Part shown: piece by piece, positions 6,895 to 15,989 of the stretch | Position numbering within the stretch: position 1 is the first letter of the stretch | How the letters are laid out: every line of letters begins with the position of its first letter | Assembly: GCF_023205015.1 (NCBI RefSeq) | Contig: NZ_CP096258.1 | Span: 3,100,001-3,164,000, forward strand | Source of the DNA: Providencia rettgeri | GTDB lineage: Bacteria > Pseudomonadota > Gammaproteobacteria > Enterobacterales > Enterobacteriaceae | DNA: 64,000 nucleotides | Direction of reading: 5' to 3' | Made by a program: the position numbers and the translations under genes | Notes under the pieces: generated by a model | Databases searched by the model: none | What the model was told of the DNA's origin: nothing | The model's input: only the letters and a program-made list of their open reading frames with translations

Positions 6895-6920
6895 AATTTA
6901 ATATTTTTATAGTCAACTAA
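6895..6920 (-). promoter_or_regulatory. conserved 26-bp element upstream of toxin 3
   Basis: Identical to 1846-1871 and 4020-4045 although the surrounding leader has diverged. TTGACT followed 17 nt later by TATTTT on the minus strand gives a plausible promoter here. The rest of 6921-7052 is AT-rich without other recognisable features. Confidence 0.5.
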
Positions 6921-7052
6921 ACAGTATCATTCAAATAATATAAAAATACTGAATTAAATAATCATATCAAAGATACTAAATTTCTTAGTTAGTTATTAAA
7001 AACAAGCATTAATGAATTAAATAAAACTTTGTCTTTATTTTTAGATAAATAC

Positions 7053-7081
7053 AAAAAAAGCCAACGTGTTTCCACATTGGC
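7053..7081 (-). terminator. lpdA terminator
   Basis: A 9-bp stem (GCCAATGTG / CACGTTGGC) with GAAA loop and seven T on the minus strand. This is the parent of the two copies inside the toxin array. Confidence 0.85.
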
Positions 7082-7097
7082 TTCAATTCGCTTTGGT

Positions 7098-7128
7098 GAT
7101 AAACAGCATACTAGAGATACTGTTTATC
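7098..7128 (-). other. second hairpin in the lpdA 3' UTR
   Basis: A 9-bp stem (GATAAACAG / CTGTTTATC) between the lpdA stop and the terminator, without a T-run. It is copied with the lpdA fragments at about 2042-2072 and 4216-4246. It may protect the mRNA 3' end. Confidence 0.5.
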
Positions 7129-7145
7129 TGTGCGATTAAAGAAAA

Positions 7146-8573
7146 TTATTTTTTCTTTTTCGCTTTTGCGTTTGGTAAATCAGTAATGCTACCTTCGTAA
7201 ATTTCAGCAGCCATACCGATTGATTCATACAGTGTTGGGTGAGCATGGATAGTTAATGCTAAGTCTTCAGCATCACAACCCATTTCAATTGCTAGGCCGA
7301 TTTCACCCAGTAATTCACCACCGTTCACACCGACAACAGCCCCACCGATAACACGGTTAGATTGTTTATCGAAAATCAGTTTAGTCATACCTTCAGCACA
7401 GTCAGATGCAATTGCACGGCCTGATGCAGCCCATGGGAAAGTCGCAACTTCATAGCTGATATTTTGTTCTTTCGCTTCTTTCTCAGTTAAACCAACCCAT
7501 GCAACTTCTGGCTCAGTATAAGCGATGGATGGAATAACTTTCGGGTCAAAGTAATGTTTCAGACCAGAGATAACCTCTGCGGCAACGTGACCTTCGTGAA
7601 CACCTTTGTGAGCCAACATTGGTTGACCAACGATATCACCGATTGCAAAGATGTGCGGAACATTAGTGCGCATTTGCTTATCGACATGGATAAAGCCACG
7701 GTCATCAACTTCAACGCCAGCTTTGCCTGCATCCAAGTTTTTACCATTAGGAACACGGCCGATTGCCACTAATACAGCATCGTAACGTTGTGGTTCTGCG
7801 GAAGCTTTTTTACCTTCCATAGAAACGTAGATACCGTCTTCTTTCGCTTCAACAGCTGTGACTTTAGTTTCTAACAGTAGGTTGAATTTTTTACTGATTT
7901 GTTTGGTGAATACTTTAACCACATCTTTGTCAGCCGCTGGGATGACTTGGTCAAACATTTCAACTACATCGATTTGAGAACCCAGTGCATGATACACAGT
8001 TCCCATTTCTAAACCGATGATCCCCCCACCCATAACCAGCAGACGCTCAGGAACTTCAGTCAGTTCTAATGCATCGGTTGAGTCCCAAATACGTGGGTCT
8101 TCATGTGGAATGAATGGTAATTGAATTGGACGGGAACCCGCAGCAATGATTGCATTATCGAAATTGATAGTTGTGCTACCGTTTTCACCTTCAACAACCA
8201 GCGTGTTGGCACCTGTGAATTTACCGAAGCCGTTAACTACGTTAACTTTACGGCCTTTTGCCATACCAGCTAGACCACCCGTCAGCTGATTAATCACTTT
8301 TTCTTTCCATAAGCGAACTTTGGAAATGTCAGTTTTTGGCTCACCAAAAACGATACCGTGTTCTGCTAAAGCTTTTGCTTCTTCGATCACTTTTGCAACA
8401 TGGAGTAAAGCTTTAGAAGGGATACAACCAACGTTTAAACAAACACCACCAAGGGTTGAATAACGTTCTACTAAAACAGTTTCTAAACCTAAGTCAGCGC
8501 AACGGAAAGCCGCAGAATAGCCTGCAGGGCCTGCACCAAGCACAACGACTTGGGCTTTAATTTCAGTACTCAT
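7146..8573 (-). CDS. lpdA: dihydrolipoamide dehydrogenase (E3)
   Basis: FAD-dependent E3 that reoxidises lipoyl groups of the pyruvate and 2-oxoglutarate dehydrogenase complexes and the glycine cleavage system. Seen: N-terminal GAGPAGYSAA dinucleotide fold, redox disulfide GGVCLNVGCIPSK, second NAD-binding GGGIIGLEMG, and catalytic HAHPTLYES near the end; the tail is lysine-rich (KAKKKK). The frame is open to 8639, but MSTEIKAQVVV at 8573 matches the family start and has GAGG 5 nt upstream, giving 475 residues. It is the last gene of pdhR-aceEF-lpdA. Its 3' end is the source of the repeats in the toxin array. Confidence 0.97.
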   Translation of the reverse strand: MSTEIKAQVVVLGAGPAGYSAAFRCADLGLETVLVERYSTLGGVCLNVGCIPSKALLHVAKVIEEAKALAEHGIVFGEPKTDISKVRLWKEKVINQLTGGLAGMAKGRKVNVVNGFGKFTGANTLVVEGENGSTTINFDNAIIAAGSRPIQLPFIPHEDPRIWDSTDALELTEVPERLLVMGGGIIGLEMGTVYHALGSQIDVVEMFDQVIPAADKDVVKVFTKQISKKFNLLLETKVTAVEAKEDGIYVSMEGKKASAEPQRYDAVLVAIGRVPNGKNLDAGKAGVEVDDRGFIHVDKQMRTNVPHIFAIGDIVGQPMLAHKGVHEGHVAAEVISGLKHYFDPKVIPSIAYTEPEVAWVGLTEKEAKEQNISYEVATFPWAASGRAIASDCAEGMTKLIFDKQSNRVIGGAVVGVNGGELLGEIGLAIEMGCDAEDLALTIHAHPTLYESIGMAAEIYEGSITDLPNAKAKKKK

Positions 8574-8738
8574 CATGACCTCTTTTTGTTTTGTCCAGCG
8601 GTACTGCTGAATAAACGATCTTCCACTGGAAAAGTACACACCGAGAGCAGTTTACAGAATTGTTAACACCCTGAAAAGGCTCATTTCGTGATGTAACTCC
8701 CAACCTTTCGTAGCAGCAGCAAAAAATTCTGCCTCAGC

Positions 8739-8770
8739 CTAAATAAAACAGACCGGCTCATTCGCCGGTC
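8739..8770 (-). terminator. hairpin between aceF and lpdA
   Basis: GACCGGC-GAATGA-GCCGGTC followed by TGTTTTATTT on the minus strand. It partially ends aceEF transcription, so lpdA probably also has its own promoter in the 200-bp gap, as in related bacteria. Confidence 0.75.
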
Positions 8771-8777
8771 TTATTAT

Positions 8778-10631
8778 TTACATCACTAAACGGCGAATGT
8801 CGCTCATTAATTGCCCTACTAGAGTGATGAAGCGAGCTCCATCAGCACCATCGATAACACGGTGGTCAAAGGACAGTGACATTGGCAGGATCAGGCGAGG
8901 AACAAATTCGCTACCATTCCAAACAGGTTTCATTGAAGAACGTGACAGCCCCATAATTGCAACTTCTGGTGCATTCACGATAGGTGCAAAACCGGTGGTT
9001 CCGATACCACCCAAGCTGGAAATCGTGAAGCAGCCACCTTGCATATCAGACGCAGTCAGTTTACCTGCACGCGCTTTCTTAGAAACTTCCATCAGCTCGC
9101 GAGATAACTCTAAAATGCCTTTTTTGTTAACGTCTTTGAAGACTGGAACAACTAAGCCATTTGGCGTATCTACCGCAATACCGATGTTGATATATTTTTT
9201 CAGGAACAGACGCTGTGCATCTTCAGAAATAGAGCTATTAAAGCGTGGCATTTCTTCCAGAGCACGTGCAACCGCTTTCATGACAAAAACTAAAGGTGTG
9301 ATTTTCACATCCAGTTTTTTCTTTTCAGCTTCTTTATTTTGTTGCTTACGGAATTCTTCAACTTCAGTGGTATCCACTTCTTCCATCAGCGTAACGTGCG
9401 GGATCATTACCCAGTTACGGCTCAGGTTAGCACCAGAGATTTTTTGGATACGACCCAGTTCAACTTCTTCAACTTCACCGAATTTGCTGTAGTCCACTTT
9501 CGGCCATGGCAGCATACCTGGCAAACCGCCACCCGCAGCCGCTGGAGCTTCCGCACGTTTTACGGCATCTTTCACGTAAGCTTGAACGTCTTCACGCAGG
9601 ATACGGCCTTTACGACCTGTACCTTTAACTTTCGCTAAGTTAACACCAAATTCACGTGCTAAGCGGCGAATAACCGGTGTTGCGTGAATATATGCATCAT
9701 TTTCAACAAATTCAGTTTTGCTGTCAGTTGCTTTCGCTGGCGCTGCAGGAGCAGGAGCTGGAGCTGGGGCAGACGGTTGAGCTGCTGGAGCCGCTGCTGG
9801 AGCTGCACCTGCCACTTCAAAGGTCATGATCAGCGAGCCAGTTTTCACTTTATCGCCAGTCGCAATCTTAATTTCTTTAACGGTTCCCGCGAATGGTGCA
9901 GGAACTTCCATTGAGGCTTTGTCGCCTTCAACCGTAATGATTGATTGCTCAGCGGAAACAGTATCACCCACCTTGACCATCACTTCAGTGACTTCAACTT
10001 CATCGCCGCCGATGTCTGGAACATTAACATCTTTAATTGCAGAAGCTGTTGGAGCCGCTGGTGCTGCTGCTTGTGCTACTGGAGCCGCAGCAGGTGCCGC
10101 GCCAGCCACTTCAAATACCATGATCAGCGAGCCAGTTTTCACTTTATCGCCAGTTGCAATTTTGATTTCTTTAACTGTTCCAGCAAATGGCGCAGGAACT
10201 TCCATTGAGGCTTTATCACCTTCAACAGTAATTAAAGATTGCTCAGCTTCTACTTTGTCACCGACTTTAACCATGATTTCAGTCACTTCAACTTCATCGC
10301 CACCGATATCTGGTACAGCAACATCTTTCGATACTGCTGCGCTTGGCGCTGCCGCTGGAGCCGCAGGGGCTTCTGCAGGAGCAGGCGCTGCGGCACCCGC
10401 CTCTGCTTCGAATACCATGATTAACTTGCCTGTTGTCACTTTATCGCCAACAGCAATTTTAATTTCTTTTACCACACCCGCTTGTGGAGATGGGACTTCC
10501 ATAGAAGCCTTATCACCTTCAACGGTAATGAGAGATTGCTCAGCTTCTACTTTGTCGCCAACTTTAACCATCACTTCGGTGACTTCAACTTCATCAGCAC
10601 CGATATCAGGCACTTGGATTTCAATAGACAT
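8778..10631 (-). CDS. aceF: pyruvate dehydrogenase E2, dihydrolipoamide acetyltransferase
   Basis: 617 residues forming the core of the PDH complex; transfers acetyl groups to CoA. Three N-terminal lipoyl domains are visible, each with GDKAS and lipoylated lysines at about K41, K140 and K238, separated by Ala-Pro-rich linkers. A peripheral subunit-binding domain follows (HATPVIRRLAREFGVNL, about 315-352), and the C-terminal catalytic domain ends with SFDHRVIDG (His590, Asp594). The start is MSIEIQVPDIG with GAGG upstream. It begins 13 bp after aceE. The number of lipoyl domains equals that of E. coli. Confidence 0.97.
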   Translation of the reverse strand: MSIEIQVPDIGADEVEVTEVMVKVGDKVEAEQSLITVEGDKASMEVPSPQAGVVKEIKIAVGDKVTTGKLIMVFEAEAGAAAPAPAEAPAAPAAAPSAAVSKDVAVPDIGGDEVEVTEIMVKVGDKVEAEQSLITVEGDKASMEVPAPFAGTVKEIKIATGDKVKTGSLIMVFEVAGAAPAAAPVAQAAAPAAPTASAIKDVNVPDIGGDEVEVTEVMVKVGDTVSAEQSIITVEGDKASMEVPAPFAGTVKEIKIATGDKVKTGSLIMTFEVAGAAPAAAPAAQPSAPAPAPAPAAPAKATDSKTEFVENDAYIHATPVIRRLAREFGVNLAKVKGTGRKGRILREDVQAYVKDAVKRAEAPAAAGGGLPGMLPWPKVDYSKFGEVEEVELGRIQKISGANLSRNWVMIPHVTLMEEVDTTEVEEFRKQQNKEAEKKKLDVKITPLVFVMKAVARALEEMPRFNSSISEDAQRLFLKKYINIGIAVDTPNGLVVPVFKDVNKKGILELSRELMEVSKKARAGKLTASDMQGGCFTISSLGGIGTTGFAPIVNAPEVAIMGLSRSSMKPVWNGSEFVPRLILPMSLSFDHRVIDGADGARFITLVGQLMSDIRRLVM

Positions 10632-10644
10632 TGATTTTTACCTC

Positions 10645-13311
10645 TTATGCCAAACGTGGGTTAACTTTATCTGGGTTGATGTTGTATTTTTTAATCGCTT
10701 CTTCAACGACTTTTACATCAATCTCACCACGTTTAGCTAATTCACCTAACGCTGCAACGATCACATAGGATGTATCCACTTCAAAGTGGTGACGCAGGTT
10801 TTCACGACTGTCTGAACGACCGAAACCGTCTGTACCCAGAACACGGTAATCACTTGCTGGAATATAAGTACGAACTTGTTCTGCAAACAGTTTCATGTAG
10901 TCAGTTGATGCGACTGCAGGTGCATCGTTCATCACTTGTGCAATGTATGGAACACGTGGTGCTTCAGATGGGTGCAGCATGTTCCAACGCTCACAATCTT
11001 GGCCATCACGTGCCAATTCAGTGAATGAAGTCACGCTATAGACATCAGAACCAATTCCATACTCAGCAGACAAGATATCAGCGGCTTCACGCACGTGGCG
11101 CATCATCGAACCTGAACCTAACAGCTGAACTTTACCTTTGCTACCTTCAACAGAAGCCAGTTTATAGATACCTTTACGGATACCTTCTTCTACGCCTTCA
11201 GGCATTGCTGGCATGTGGTAGTTTTCATTTAGCGTCGTGATGTAATAGTAAACGTTTTCTTGTTTCTCACCATACATACGCTCTAAACCGTCTTGCATGA
11301 TCACCGCAACTTCGTAAGCGAAAGCTGGGTCATAAGAAATACAGTTAGGAATAGTCAGTGATTGAATATGGCTATGACCATCTTCATGCTGTAGACCTTC
11401 ACCATTCAGTGTTGTACGACCTGAAGTACCACCGATTAAGAAACCGCGAGCTTGTTGGTCACCTGCTGCCCACATCAAGTCGCCAATACGTTGGAAACCA
11501 AACATTGAGTAGTAGATATAGAATGGGATCATCGGCAAGTTGTTAGTGCTGTATGATGTCGCAGCCGCTAACCAAGAAGAACCCGCTCCCAGCTCATTGA
11601 TACCTTCTTGCAGAATTTGACCTTTCGAGTCTTCTTTATAGTAAGCAACTTGCTCACGGTCTTGCGGAGTATATTGCTGGCCTTTAGGGCTATAGATTCC
11701 GATTTGACGGAATAGACCTTCCATACCAAATGTACGCGCTTCATCAGCGATGATTGGTACTAAACGCTCTTTGATCGATTTGTTTTTCAACATAACGTTC
11801 AACGCACGAACGAACGCGATAGTTGTTGAAATTTCTTTAGATTGTTCTTCCAATAATTGGCTAAAATCTGCCAGAGCAGGGATATCCAATTTTTCATCAA
11901 AGGTTGAACGACGCGCTGGCAAATAACCACCTAACGCTTGACGGCGCTCATGCAGATATTTGTACTCTTCGGAATCTTTTTCAAACGTAATGTATGGCAG
12001 GTTTTCAATTTGCTCATCAGCAACAGGTACATTGAATTGATCACGGAAATGACGAACGCCATCCATGTTCATTTTCTTCACTTGGTGAGCAATGTTTTTA
12101 CCTTCTGCTGTTTCGCCCATACCATAACCTTTGATGGTTTGCGCTAAAATAACAGTTGGTTTACCTTTAGTTTCTTGTGCTTTTTTGAACGCAGCATACA
12201 CTTTCTTCGGATCGTGACCACCACGGTTCAGTGCCCAAATTTCATCATCAGTCATATCTTTAACTAATGCTGCAGTTTCTGGGTAACGATTAAAGAAGTG
12301 TTCACGAACGTATGCACCGTCACGTGATTTAAAGGTTTGGTAGTCGCCATCTAGGGTTTCGTTCATCAGTTGAACAAGTTTACCGCTCGTATCTTTACGC
12401 AGTAATTCATCCCAACGGTCGCCCCACATAACTTTGATAACTTGCCAGCCAGCACCATTAAAGATACCTTCTAGTTCATTAACAATTTTACCATTACCTG
12501 TAACTGGGCCATCTAAGCGCTGCAGGTTACAGTTGATAACAAACACTAAGTTATCTAATTTATCGCGAGTTGCGATAGTAATTGCACCTTTAGACTCTGG
12601 CTCATCCATCTCACCATCACCAAGGAATGCATATACGCGCTGAGCTGATGTATCTTTCAGTCCGCGGTTATCAAGGTATTTCAGGAATTTCGCTTGATAG
12701 ATAGCATTAATTGGACCCAGACCCATTGATACCGTAGGGAACTGCCAGAAATCAGGCATTAATTTAGGGTGTGGATAAGAAGACAGACCATTTCCACCAA
12801 TTTCTTGACGGAAGTTGTTCATTTGCTCTTCAGTTAAGCGGCCTTCCAAGAACGCACGTGCGTAAATACCCGGAGAGATGTGGCCTTGGAAGAAGACTAA
12901 GTCCCCGCCGTCATTGTTATTATGCGCACGGAAGAAGTGGTTAAAGCACACTTCATATAAAGTTGCTGATGACTGGAAAGAAGCCATGTGGCCACCCAGC
13001 TCTAAGTCTTTTTTGGAAGCGCGTAAAACTGTCATCACTGCGTTCCAACGAATTGCAGAGCGAATACGGCGCTCTAAATCCATGTTACCAGGGTATGCCG
13101 GCTCATCTTCAACAGCAATTGTGTTGATGTAATCAGAATGACCAGATGCACCAGCGGCAATATTAACACCGCCTTTACGTGCTTCGCTTAATACCTGTTC
13201 GATAATAAACTGAGCACGATCAACACCTTCTTCACGGATGACCGATTCAATCGCCTGTAGCCAGTCGCGAGTTTCAATCGGATCCACGTCATTTTTTAAC
13301 ATATCTGACAT
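10645..13311 (-). CDS. aceE: pyruvate dehydrogenase E1 component
   Basis: 888 residues, as in E. coli (887). Thiamine-diphosphate-dependent homodimeric E1 that decarboxylates pyruvate and acetylates the E2 lipoyl groups. The ThDP-binding motif GDGEMDEPES begins near residue 230, and the N-terminus (ETRDWLQAIESVIREEGVDRAQF) is the E2-binding part. The frame is full-length, without gaps. It precedes aceF by 13 bp and follows pdhR by 171 bp, a stretch holding a large inverted repeat. Confidence 0.97.
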   Translation of the reverse strand: MSDMLKNDVDPIETRDWLQAIESVIREEGVDRAQFIIEQVLSEARKGGVNIAAGASGHSDYINTIAVEDEPAYPGNMDLERRIRSAIRWNAVMTVLRASKKDLELGGHMASFQSSATLYEVCFNHFFRAHNNNDGGDLVFFQGHISPGIYARAFLEGRLTEEQMNNFRQEIGGNGLSSYPHPKLMPDFWQFPTVSMGLGPINAIYQAKFLKYLDNRGLKDTSAQRVYAFLGDGEMDEPESKGAITIATRDKLDNLVFVINCNLQRLDGPVTGNGKIVNELEGIFNGAGWQVIKVMWGDRWDELLRKDTSGKLVQLMNETLDGDYQTFKSRDGAYVREHFFNRYPETAALVKDMTDDEIWALNRGGHDPKKVYAAFKKAQETKGKPTVILAQTIKGYGMGETAEGKNIAHQVKKMNMDGVRHFRDQFNVPVADEQIENLPYITFEKDSEEYKYLHERRQALGGYLPARRSTFDEKLDIPALADFSQLLEEQSKEISTTIAFVRALNVMLKNKSIKERLVPIIADEARTFGMEGLFRQIGIYSPKGQQYTPQDREQVAYYKEDSKGQILQEGINELGAGSSWLAAATSYSTNNLPMIPFYIYYSMFGFQRIGDLMWAAGDQQARGFLIGGTSGRTTLNGEGLQHEDGHSHIQSLTIPNCISYDPAFAYEVAVIMQDGLERMYGEKQENVYYYITTLNENYHMPAMPEGVEEGIRKGIYKLASVEGSKGKVQLLGSGSMMRHVREAADILSAEYGIGSDVYSVTSFTELARDGQDCERWNMLHPSEAPRVPYIAQVMNDAPAVASTDYMKLFAEQVRTYIPASDYRVLGTDGFGRSDSRENLRHHFEVDTSYVIVAALGELAKRGEIDVKVVEEAIKKYNINPDKVNPRLA

Positions 13312-13354
13312 GGTGTATTCCTTATCTGTTATCTATTTTATATGTTTATGTGGA

Positions 13355-13406
13355 GCCTATCTTCCTGCTATTTTCCCAGTTGCTATAAAACAGCAGGAAG
13401 ATAGGC
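13355..13406. repeat. 15-bp perfect inverted repeat in the aceE leader
   Basis: Arms GCCTATCTTCCTGCT (13355-13369) and AGCAGGAAGATAGGC (13392-13406), with a 22-nt AT-rich loop, about 45 bp upstream of the aceE start. No T-run follows on the minus strand. Could be a leader hairpin affecting aceE expression or mRNA processing, or a remnant of a small repeat. Confidence 0.7.
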
Positions 13407-13482
13407 CCTGATGTAGTTGCCGCTTTAACTCTTAACAAGAGTATTCACAATAATATAGACGCAGCAGTCAGGATCTATATTA

Positions 13483-14253
13483 TTAATTCAAATCAGGATG
13501 TTGCTGTAACCGACGTAAAGAACGTTCCCTGCGAGTTTGCTCTCGGCTAATATCCAACAGTAAATCTTCGATAAAAGCTAAGTGACGATGAGAAGCTTCA
13601 CGTGCTTTTTCAGGTTCTCTTGCCATTATAGCGGCAAAAATCTGTGCTCGGTGTTCACTAACTGCTTTATACATTTCTTTACGGGTATATAAAAACTCAA
13701 AATTCTGACGAATATTTTGTTCTAACATCGGGATCATACAACGCAGAAGATGTAATAAAACGACATTATGAGCAGCTTCAGTCACGATGAGTTGATATTG
13801 TAATACCGCGTCTGACTCTGCTTCTAGTCCGCCATTTTCTTGCGCTGTCTTAATTAATTCATAGCTTTGGCGAATCCGTTCAAGATCCTCATCTGTACCA
13901 CGAAGTGCGGCATAATAAGCGGCAATACCTTCAAGGGCATGGCGAGTTTCAAGGAGATCAAATTGAGATTCAGGATTGCCTTCAAGTAGCTGAGCTAAAG
14001 GGTCGCTAAAGCTTTGCCACATTTTCTTTTGCACGAAGGTTCCGCCACCTTGGCGGCGAGATAAAAGGCCTTTCGCCTCTAATGTTTGAATTGCTTCACG
14101 CACTGATGGCCGAGATACGTCAAACTGCTTTGCTAGTTCGCGTTCAGGGGGCAGCTTTTCGCCAGGGCGTAATGTCCCTTCGAAAATAAGATGTTCAAGA
14201 CGCTGCTCGATTACATCTGATAACTTTGGTTGGCGAATTTTACCGTAAGTCAT
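13483..14253 (-). CDS. pdhR: pyruvate-responsive GntR repressor PdhR
   Basis: 256 residues (E. coli 254). An N-terminal winged helix-turn-helix (about 10-75: LRPGEKLPPERELAKQFDVSRPSVREAIQTLEAKG, in pieces) and a FadR/PdhR-type FCD effector domain. Represses the pdh operon and binds pyruvate as inducer. First gene of pdhR-aceE-aceF-lpdA; an operator palindrome lies 53 bp upstream, consistent with autoregulation. Confidence 0.95.
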   Translation of the reverse strand: MTYGKIRQPKLSDVIEQRLEHLIFEGTLRPGEKLPPERELAKQFDVSRPSVREAIQTLEAKGLLSRRQGGGTFVQKKMWQSFSDPLAQLLEGNPESQFDLLETRHALEGIAAYYAALRGTDEDLERIRQSYELIKTAQENGGLEAESDAVLQYQLIVTEAAHNVVLLHLLRCMIPMLEQNIRQNFEFLYTRKEMYKAVSEHRAQIFAAIMAREPEKAREASHRHLAFIEDLLLDISREQTRRERSLRRLQQHPDLN

Positions 14254-14305
14254 AATCTGCCATATTCATAAGTGAGTAACTATTGATTACGTATTACCCA
14301 GTGTT

Positions 14306-14322
14306 AATTGGTAATACCAATT
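14306..14322. promoter_or_regulatory. PdhR operator
   Basis: AATTGGTAATACCAATT, a perfect palindrome matching the known PdhR consensus ATTGGTNNNACCAAT, upstream of pdhR. Confidence 0.9.
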
Positions 14323-14631
14323 TATTTATGGGTTAATAAAGTAACAAAGTATTCACTATCTGTCCATAAAGACCTTGCGCTAAATCATAAAATCCTGCAA
14401 ATCTTAACAAATTTTTTTAAAATTTAGCATGAATTGATAACCAAATATGCAATTTGGCATGACATATTTTAACATTAAAAACGATTTTTTATGCTAAAAT
14501 CAAAAAACTGAAACGTTAAAGCGACCAATACAATGAATTTAAAATCAAAATAAATGCATTTAAAATCAAATTAACTCATTAACTGCAATCCTTACTCGTT
14601 CGGAATACAACATTGTTAATGGAGTGTTAAA

Positions 14632-14730
14632 ATGATGGGTGATTTTAAATTTAACTCAAATTTTATTGGTAGAATAACACTAATTTTATTCCATCATCTT
14701 AGAATAAAATTAGTGTCAAAAATAAAATAG
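14632..14730 (+). CDS. possible 32-residue small protein
   Basis: An open frame MMGDFKFNSNFIGRITL... ending KLVSKIK, with GGAG 7 nt upstream of its ATG. Basic, with a short hydrophobic stretch (ITLILF). It lies in the 740-bp gap between pdhR and nadC where no annotated gene is expected, and its coding sequence contains a perfect inverted repeat. No homologue is recognised; may be chance. Confidence 0.2.
   Translation: MMGDFKFNSNFIGRITLILFHHLRIKLVSKIK
14677..14716. repeat. 15-bp perfect inverted repeat in the pdhR-nadC gap
   Basis: Arms ACACTAATTTTATTC and GAATAAAATTAGTGT with a 10-nt loop. No T-run of terminator type. The remainder of 14323-14992 is AT-rich; apart from the small frame at 14632 nothing else is recognised. 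Confidence 0.65.
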
Positions 14731-14992
14731 CGCTGTAATGTTTCAATTTATAGGTGGACAAGGAAAATAAGAAAAGGTTTCGAGCTTCGATTAGTTAGGG
14801 GCTACAAAATGTTTCGTTGTAACCCGTTAAATAGTTAAATCAATGCCAAAATACAATTTGCTAACGAATGATTGAGGTGTTAATCAGCTATTTAACACAC
14901 TAACGTAAATAGGTGACTAATGTAAAGATTTCAACAATAACACTAAGGTTAATGAGCTCTGTTAAGGCCTCTTAGTGTATTAACCGGATCAC

Positions 14993-15895
14993 TTACCTAT
15001 CCCTATCAATAAAACGCATAGACAAATCCATGGCTTTAATATGTTTGGTTAGCGCCCCAACAGAAATAAAATCAACCCCTGTTTCTGCGAACTCTTTTAT
15101 CGTTTCTAATGTGACATCGCCAGAAACTTCAAGTGCCGCCTTTCCTGCCGTTAACACTACCGCTTCTTTCATCATAACTGGAGTAAAATTATCCAACATA
15201 ATGATATCAGCATTCGCTTTTAAGGCTCGTAATAACTCATCTAAGCTTTCTACTTCAATTTCAATTGGGACATCTGGATGGGCGCTACGCGCTAATTCAA
15301 CAGCTCGTTCGACTGAACCTGCGGATATAATATGGTTTTCTTTTATTAAGTAAGCATCGGATAAGCCTAGTCGATGATTAAACCCACCGCCCATCAATAC
15401 CGCATATTTTAAAGCGGTTCTTAAGCCTGGTATGGTTTTTCGCGTATCAAGTAACCTAGTTCTCGTATCTGCGATTTGTTTTACATATTCAGCCGTTATA
15501 CTTGAAACAGAAGAAAGTGTTTGAATGAAATTCAAAGAGGTGCGCTCACCAGTTAATAAAATTTGTGATGGGCCATGCATCTCACAGAGAACTTGGTTAG
15601 GCGTAACGGTTTCGCCATCTTGAACTTTCCAATCAATGTTGACTTGCCCGCCAAGTTGAAGAAAGACTTCATCTAGCCATTGCTTACCACAAAAAACACC
15701 CTGTTCACGAGTAATAATTCGAGCACTTGCTTGCGTATCTGAATTTAATAACTGTCCAGTAATATCTTTTTTATAATCAAGAGATTGGTCTAAGTCCTCT
15801 TTCAAAGCAACACTGACCATAAAAGGAATATCAATTTGTAACCGCTCAAACAGTTTTTCGCGTCTTTGTTGTTCATCATATCGCCGTATAGTCAT
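14993..15895 (-). CDS. nadC: quinolinate phosphoribosyltransferase
   Basis: Converts quinolinate and PRPP to nicotinate mononucleotide in NAD synthesis. Seen: DTRKTIPGLR, GGGFNHRLGLSD, KENHI and EVSGDVTLE, all typical of the family. The frame is open to 15916, but MTIRRYDEQQRR at 15895 has GGAG 6 nt upstream and fits the E. coli start, giving 300 residues. Divergent from ampD, as in E. coli. Confidence 0.95.
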   Translation of the reverse strand: MTIRRYDEQQRREKLFERLQIDIPFMVSVALKEDLDQSLDYKKDITGQLLNSDTQASARIITREQGVFCGKQWLDEVFLQLGGQVNIDWKVQDGETVTPNQVLCEMHGPSQILLTGERTSLNFIQTLSSVSSITAEYVKQIADTRTRLLDTRKTIPGLRTALKYAVLMGGGFNHRLGLSDAYLIKENHIISAGSVERAVELARSAHPDVPIEIEVESLDELLRALKANADIIMLDNFTPVMMKEAVVLTAGKAALEVSGDVTLETIKEFAETGVDFISVGALTKHIKAMDLSMRFIDRDR

Positions 15896-15989
15896 TTTTA
15901 ACTCCAAAATATACACTCGCTTCGTTTCATATATGCTAATCTTTTCGTTTACAGATAACGAGTGTTAACAAAAAAGAAAAGAGAATACT

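Noticed and set aside
9826..10740. Long plus-strand open frame opposite aceF with internal repeats
   Set aside because: It is the antisense shadow of the three lipoyl domains of aceF; its repeats mirror theirs and no RBS is present.
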